Source of the DNA: WLMZ01 sp037139095
GTDB lineage: Bacteria > Actinomycetota > Acidimicrobiia > Acidimicrobiales > Ilumatobacteraceae
Assembly: GCA_037139095.1 (NCBI GenBank)
Contig: JBAXHD010000004.1
Coordinates: 1 to 64,000 of the forward strand
Reading direction: 5' to 3'
DNA length: 64,000 bases
The position numbers were made by a program, and so were the translations under genes. Positions 59,790-64,000 of this stretch are shown here, piece after piece. Numbering within the stretch: position 1 is the stretch's first letter; every line of letters begins with the position of its first letter. Under the pieces are notes generated by a model that was given only the letters and a program-made list of their open reading frames with translations, made no database searches and had not been told where the DNA came from.

Positions 59790-60979
59790 AAAGCGCGGCT
59801 CCCATCGACCCACTGCCCGAGAGCGGCAACGACTGGATACGAGATCCCTGGGACGACATCGCGTTCGTCCCAGCGAGCGAAGTAGAGAGCGCTCCCCGGC
59901 GGGTACGCGCGATGAAGTGGGTGTTGCTCGTAGCGAGCGCTTGCGTGATCGTGGCCGTGTTGGCGGCCGGTTGTGTGGGCTGGTGGTACATCCGGCAGGT
60001 GAACCCATCGGGTGAGGTGGCCGCCGCTTCGAACTTTACGGTGAACGAAAGTGACACACTGCAAAGCGTCAGCGTGCGCTTGCAAGCCGAAGGTTTCATC
60101 ACTAACGCACGGGTGTTTCGTTACTACGTACAGCACAAAGGCGGGGTGCGTCTCGTACCGGGCTACTACCAAATTCACGAGCGAACCCATATGGGCAACA
60201 TCATGCGCGTGCTCAATACGCCGCCTGAGGCGACGTTCAAGAAGGTCACCTTCCCCGAAGGTTTCACTCTCGCGAAGATGGGCAAGCGCGTCGAGCGCGA
60301 TCTGCGCCCGATGACCGCCGCGAGTTTCGCAGCGGCGGCTTCCAGCGGCACCGTGCGCTCGGCGTATCAACCAGCAGGTGTTGCCAGCCTTGAGGGCTTG
60401 CTCTTTCCCGACACGTATCAGGTTGCTGGCAGCGAATCAGAGACTCAGGTCATCGAACGGATGGCCAAGCTGATGGAGCGGGTTGGTCGTCAGGAAAACA
60501 TTGAGGCCGGTGCGGCCGAACTGGGTCGCACTCCGTACGAGGTGTTGGTGGTTGCCTCAATGATCGAGCGCGAGGCCAAGTTCGACACCGATCGGTCGAA
60601 GATCGCTCGAGTGATCTACAACCGTTTGTTCCTTGCGATGCCGCTGCAGGTAGACGCCACGCTGTCGTATGGCCAGCCAGCCGACACCCCGTTCAGCGTG
60701 CTGAAAACAACCGACACTCCATACAACACCTATCTGCACACAGGTTTGCCGCCCACCCCCATTGCCAACCCGGGCCGAGCATCGATTCACGCAGCGCTAC
60801 ACCCCGAACCGAATCCGCCCAGCGGTGATGCGCTGTGCCGCGGTCTGCCAAAGGGTGAACCCTGCGTGTATTTGTATTACGTAATCGCCGATGAAGACGG
60901 CCATCATGTGTTTGCGGCAACATTGCAGCAGCACGAAGCAAACGTGCAAAAGGCACGAGATGCGGGACTCTTGAAATGA
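59786..60979 (+). CDS. mltG: Endolytic murein transglycosylase
   Basis: 397 aa from a TTG overlapping the ruvX stop. One membrane segment (about residues 45-67), a LysM-like region, then the YceG domain with the catalytic Glu261 in SMIEREAKFDTDRSKIARV and the LPPTPIANPGRASIHAAL block near 325. Cleaves nascent peptidoglycan glycan strands at the membrane. Overlaps aroE by 4 nt (ATGA). Confidence 0.93.
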   Translation: MKSAAPIDPLPESGNDWIRDPWDDIAFVPASEVESAPRRVRAMKWVLLVASACVIVAVLAAGCVGWWYIRQVNPSGEVAAASNFTVNESDTLQSVSVRLQAEGFITNARVFRYYVQHKGGVRLVPGYYQIHERTHMGNIMRVLNTPPEATFKKVTFPEGFTLAKMGKRVERDLRPMTAASFAAAASSGTVRSAYQPAGVASLEGLLFPDTYQVAGSESETQVIERMAKLMERVGRQENIEAGAAELGRTPYEVLVVASMIEREAKFDTDRSKIARVIYNRLFLAMPLQVDATLSYGQPADTPFSVLKTTDTPYNTYLHTGLPPTPIANPGRASIHAALHPEPNPPSGDALCRGLPKGEPCVYLYYVIADEDGHHVFAATLQQHEANVQKARDAGLLK

Positions 60980-61806
60980 TCACGGGCACAACACGACTTG
61001 CGGCGGTAATCGGATCTCCCGTGCGACACAGCCTGAGTCCGGTCATTCATAACGCAGCGTTTGCTGCGGGCGCTCTCGATTGGGTCTACACCGCATTCGA
61101 GGTAGCGCCAGGCAAAGCCGCAGAAGCCCTTGCTGCGATGCGCGTGCTCGGCATTTCAGGTTTGTCGGTGACCATGCCTCACAAAGACGATGTCGCCGCT
61201 GCGGTCGATGTGTTGGATCCCGCGGCAGCAGCGCTGCGCACAGCCAACACAGTGGTGCTGCAAGACGACGGTCGCCTCGCTGGGTACAGCACTGATGGCG
61301 CTGGCTTCGTGGCGTCGCTGCGCGAAGCAGGCGTCGAGCCATCCGGAATGAGGGTGGCGGTGCTTGGGGCCGGAGGCGCAGCGCGGTCGGTAATCGATGC
61401 GCTCGCGCGGGTGGGGATTGATCACATTGTGGTCATCAACCGCTCTGCCGCTCGGGCCGAGGCTGCCGCACAGCTCGGCGTGGGCCGCGCCCGCGTTGGT
61501 GATGCGACCGACATCGCCCGCGTTGATCTGGTGGTCAACGCAACCTCGGTCGGCATGGGTACCGACGAAGCGCCGTTCGACCTTGCGCTGTTGCATGCCG
61601 GTCAGGTTGTTGCCGACTTGGTGTATCACCCGCTCGAGACGGCGTTGCTGCGAGCAGCCCGGCTCTGCGGTGCCACGGCCGTAGATGGCTTGGGCATGTT
61701 GGTGCATCAAGCGGCACTGCAACAGCAGCTCTGGACCGGTGTCAGCCCCAATCCCGCCGCGATGCGTGCCGCTGCAGAGCAGGAACTCGTGGCTCGCCAC
61801 GGGTAG
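60976..61806 (+). CDS. aroE: Shikimate dehydrogenase
   Basis: 276 aa. Reduces 3-dehydroshikimate with NADPH. Substrate Ser-x-Ser in HSLSPVIHNAAF near residue 17, catalytic Lys in SVTMPHKDD near 60, and nucleotide-binding VLGAGGAARSVIDAL near 127. C-terminal GLGMLVHQAALQ is typical. ATGA overlap with mltG. Confidence 0.95.
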   Translation: MITGTTRLAAVIGSPVRHSLSPVIHNAAFAAGALDWVYTAFEVAPGKAAEALAAMRVLGISGLSVTMPHKDDVAAAVDVLDPAAAALRTANTVVLQDDGRLAGYSTDGAGFVASLREAGVEPSGMRVAVLGAGGAARSVIDALARVGIDHIVVINRSAARAEAAAQLGVGRARVGDATDIARVDLVVNATSVGMGTDEAPFDLALLHAGQVVADLVYHPLETALLRAARLCGATAVDGLGMLVHQAALQQQLWTGVSPNPAAMRAAAEQELVARHG

Positions 61807-61816
61807 CCTGCACACG

Positions 61817-62980
61817 ATGCTTCGTTATCTCACCGCCGGCGAATCCCATGGGCAAGCGCTCGTTGTCATCGTCGAGGGCTTGCCCGCAGGCCTACCCATC
61901 ACAGTCGAAGAGATCCAAGAAGAAATGGGTCGCCGTCGTCTCGGCTACGGCCGTGGTCCGCGGCAACGTTTCGAAGCTGATGAAATCACGCTGATCGGCG
62001 GCGTACGGCACGGCCGCACGCTCGGTTCGCCAGTGGCCATCGAAATCAAGAACAGCGAGTGGTTCCGCAGCGACAAGTGGCACGAAGAGATGTCGCCGGC
62101 CCCCGGTGTCACCAAAGATCCATTGACCAAGCCTCGCCCGGGTCACGCCGACCTCGCCGGAATGCAGAAATACGGCTTCACCGACGCACGCGATGTGCTC
62201 GAGCGCGCCAGCGCCCGTGAGACCGCCGCGCGTGTTGCTGCGGGTGCCATTGCCAAGAAGTTGCTCGGCACGCTCGGCATCGAGATCTTGTCTCATGTGG
62301 TTCAGATGGGCCCCGCCCGTTCGAAATCGGCGCTGCTCCCCACGATGGCCGACCTTGCCGCAATCGATGAGTCGCCAGTTCGATGCTTCGATAAGTCAGC
62401 CGAAGACGCAATGATCGAAGAGATCAAAGCGGCAGCCAAAGACGGCGACTCGCTCGGCGGCATTGTCGAGGTGTTGGCCTACGGGCTGCCTGTGGGCATC
62501 GGTAGCCATGTGCACTGGGATCGCAAACTCGATGCATTGTTGGCGCAAGCAGTGATGAGCATTCAGGCCGTGAAGGGTGTCGAAATCGGCGACGGTTTCG
62601 AGGTTGCAGGTATGCGCGGAAGCGTTGCTCACGACGCCATCTCATGGGACGCCGCAACCGGTACATACCGGCGCGAGACCACTCTTGCGGGCGGCACCGA
62701 GGGTGGCATGACCACCGGCGAAGTCATGGTGGTGCGCGCTGCGATGAAGCCGTTGGCCACCCTCAACATCCCAACTCTGGGTACGGTCGACACCGTCACC
62801 AAGGAAGCCACCGTCAGCTTCAAAGAGCGCACCGATGTCACCGCAGTTCCAGCAATGGGCGTAGTGGCCGAGACCATGGTTGCTCTCGTGCTCGCAGCCG
62901 AGGCGCAGCGCAAGTTTGGCGGCGACACGGTCGATGAATTTGTACGCAACGCGGTTGCATACAACGAATCGTTGCGATGA
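61817..62980 (+). CDS. aroC: Chorismate synthase
   Basis: 387 aa from the ATG at 61817. FMN-dependent conversion of EPSP to chorismate. Signatures GESHGQALVVIVEGLPAGL (first), GRGPRQRFEADE, RPGHADLAGMQKYG (second), and the late GTEGGMTTGEVMVVRAAMKP block. Lies 10 nt after aroE; aroK follows with an ATGA overlap. Confidence 0.96.
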   Translation: MLRYLTAGESHGQALVVIVEGLPAGLPITVEEIQEEMGRRRLGYGRGPRQRFEADEITLIGGVRHGRTLGSPVAIEIKNSEWFRSDKWHEEMSPAPGVTKDPLTKPRPGHADLAGMQKYGFTDARDVLERASARETAARVAAGAIAKKLLGTLGIEILSHVVQMGPARSKSALLPTMADLAAIDESPVRCFDKSAEDAMIEEIKAAAKDGDSLGGIVEVLAYGLPVGIGSHVHWDRKLDALLAQAVMSIQAVKGVEIGDGFEVAGMRGSVAHDAISWDAATGTYRRETTLAGGTEGGMTTGEVMVVRAAMKPLATLNIPTLGTVDTVTKEATVSFKERTDVTAVPAMGVVAETMVALVLAAEAQRKFGGDTVDEFVRNAVAYNESLR

Positions 62981-63489
62981 GCGCAGGCGGCAAACGCCGC
63001 ATCGTGCTCGTTGGCATGATGGGCTCCGGCAAGACCACCGTGGGCAGAGTCTTGGCGTCCCGCTTGCGATGCGATCTGCTCGACACCGATGCCGTGCTTG
63101 AAGCCCGCGAGGGTCGTACGGTGCGCGATATCTTTGCCACCGATGGCGAAGAGGCATTCCGCAAAATCGAATCCGAAGTGCTCAGTGAGTTGCTCAGCCG
63201 ACCCGGTGCGTCAGTGATTGCTGCCGCCGGCGGCGTGGTGCTCCGGCAAGAAAACCGCGATGCGTTACGCCTCAGCGGAGCCCGAGTTATCTGGCTCAGC
63301 GCTGACCCGGGCATGCTCGCCGAACGAGTGAAAGGTGGCGTGCATCGTCCCTTGCTCGACGCCGACCCTGAGGGCACCTTGCGGCGCATGTACGAGCAGC
63401 GCGAGGCCTTGTATCGCGAGGTCGCCGACGTCATCGTTACTGTCGATGGCAGGTCGGTGACCGAGGTTGTCGATGCGGTGCTGCGATGA
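62977..63489 (+). CDS. aroK: Shikimate kinase
   Basis: 170 aa. Phosphorylates shikimate at O3. P-loop VGMMGSGKTTVGRVLA near residue 14, DTDAVLEAREGRTVRDIFA near 36 with the substrate Asp, AAAGGVVL near 81 and the lid Arg in RPLLDADP near 122. ATGA overlaps with both aroC and aroB. Confidence 0.95.
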   Translation: MSAGGKRRIVLVGMMGSGKTTVGRVLASRLRCDLLDTDAVLEAREGRTVRDIFATDGEEAFRKIESEVLSELLSRPGASVIAAAGGVVLRQENRDALRLSGARVIWLSADPGMLAERVKGGVHRPLLDADPEGTLRRMYEQREALYREVADVIVTVDGRSVTEVVDAVLR

Positions 63490-64000
63490 CCAACTCGCGT
63501 TCTGTACATGTTGATCTTGGTGACCGCAGCTACCACGTGCTCGTTGGCTCTGGCGTGCGCAGCGAACTTGCGGCGATGCTTCCCAAGTCAGCGCGCCGGG
63601 CCGCCATCATCACTCAGACAGGCATTCCGCTCGCTGTCGATCCAGGTATCCCATACGAGGTCTTTGTGATCGGCCAGAGCGAGCAACACAAGTCGCTGGC
63701 CACTATCGAGACCTTGTGTCGCGGGTTCGCCACAATGGGACTCACTCGTAACGACGTGATCATTGGGCTTGGCGGCGGCATGGTTACCGACATCGCAGGG
63801 TTTGCCGCTGCGTCGTGGCACCGAGGCATCGCGGTGGTGCATGTGTCCACCACGCTGCTCGGCATGGTCGATGCCGCCATCGGTGGCAAAACCGGCGTGA
63901 ATCTGCCCGAGGGCAAGAACCTTGTTGGGGCCTATTGGCAGCCCAGCGGTGTGCTGTGCGATCTCGATGCATTGACCACCTTGAGCCCTCGCGAGATGCG
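63486..64000 (+). CDS. aroB: 3-dehydroquinate synthase, 5' part
   Basis: Begins at the ATG overlapping the aroK stop (ATGA) and runs open off the right edge; 171 complete codons are visible. Converts DAHP to 3-dehydroquinate with NAD and a divalent metal. GLGGGMVTDIAGFAAA (NAD/metal region, near residue 97), STTLLGMVDAAIGGKTGVNL and GKNLVGAYWQP match the family. Expected total about 350 aa. Confidence 0.95.
   Translation, partial: MTNSRSVHVDLGDRSYHVLVGSGVRSELAAMLPKSARRAAIITQTGIPLAVDPGIPYEVFVIGQSEQHKSLATIETLCRGFATMGLTRNDVIIGLGGGMVTDIAGFAAASWHRGIAVVHVSTTLLGMVDAAIGGKTGVNLPEGKNLVGAYWQPSGVLCDLDALTTLSPREM

Noticed and set aside
61804..61809. TAGCCT 7 nt before the aroC ATG as a leaderless promoter
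   Set aside because: The TAG is the aroE stop codon and aroC sits inside a tightly coupled operon, so the match is probably coincidental.
1..64000. CRISPR arrays, insertion sequences, phage genes, rRNA or tRNA genes
   Set aside because: No regularly spaced repeats, transposase or integrase motifs, or conserved RNA sequences were seen when reading both strands.

Overview
The window reads as a stretch of high-GC actinobacterial chromosome, most likely from an Acidimicrobiia-type lineage. This is an inference from gene content: DUF3151, DUF2510, a GuaB1-type IMPDH-like protein, the fused-alpha 2-oxoacid:ferredoxin oxidoreductase korAB, many SDR, enoyl-CoA hydratase and aldehyde dehydrogenase genes, and the order alaS-ruvX-mltG-aroE-aroC-aroK-aroB. 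Genes are tightly packed. No gap without a gene exceeds about 130 bases. I saw no tRNA, rRNA, CRISPR array, insertion sequence or phage gene, so this looks like ordinary core plus metabolic chromosome. Both ends cut through genes: an SGNH-domain protein on the left and aroB on the right.

Layout. 1-7.5 kb: SGNH fragment; a minus-strand block with a phosphatidylcholine-synthase-like enzyme, an S58 peptidase, panB and panC; a type-B carboxylesterase; an enoyl-CoA hydratase; a hexapeptide acyltransferase. 7.5-16.3 kb: DoxX-like membrane protein, a heterodimeric ABC exporter pair with one degenerate ATP site, a lipoprotein, a coupled SDR-ThuA-alcohol dehydrogenase operon, and a DUF2510 membrane protein. 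16.3-26.6 kb: phosphohistidine phosphatase, aldehyde dehydrogenase, methyltransferase, SGNH lipoprotein, a TetR-SnoaL fusion divergent from two SDRs, an uncharacterised 382-aa protein, heme A synthase and a nitronate monooxygenase-like enzyme. 26.7-31.6 kb: a complete Liv-type (branched-chain amino acid or related substrate) ABC importer, with a strong terminator between the binding protein and the permeases. 31.6-38.2 kb: phosphatase, enoyl-CoA hydratase flanked by two long palindromes, a histidine-rich anchored protein, nitroreductase, xylA-xylB and a J-domain protein. 38.2-50.6 kb: tRNA t6A synthase, GuaB1, cmk, plsC, M18 aminopeptidase, DUF3151, mobA, rhodanese, RNase D, ParA, GH13 glucosidase. 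50.7-64 kb: korAB, typA, a cysteine-cluster protein, then alaS-ruvX-mltG and the shikimate genes.

Two sequence-level patterns cross the window. First, at least 18 non-coupled start codons have a TANNNT hexamer ending 6-9 nt upstream, nearly always with no Shine-Dalgarno sequence. This is what leaderless actinobacterial transcripts look like, and I used it to choose several starts. Second, genes inside operons are mostly joined by 1-4 nt start/stop overlaps (ATGA, GTGA, TTGA, TGATG). In two places (41969-41992 and 22382-22438) a tiny ORF bridges two genes. The most interesting hypotheses are an S58 (beta-aminopeptidase family) enzyme in the pantothenate operon, the palindromes around the enoyl-CoA hydratase gene, mutually exclusive hairpins ahead of typA, and the TetR-SnoaL fusion.
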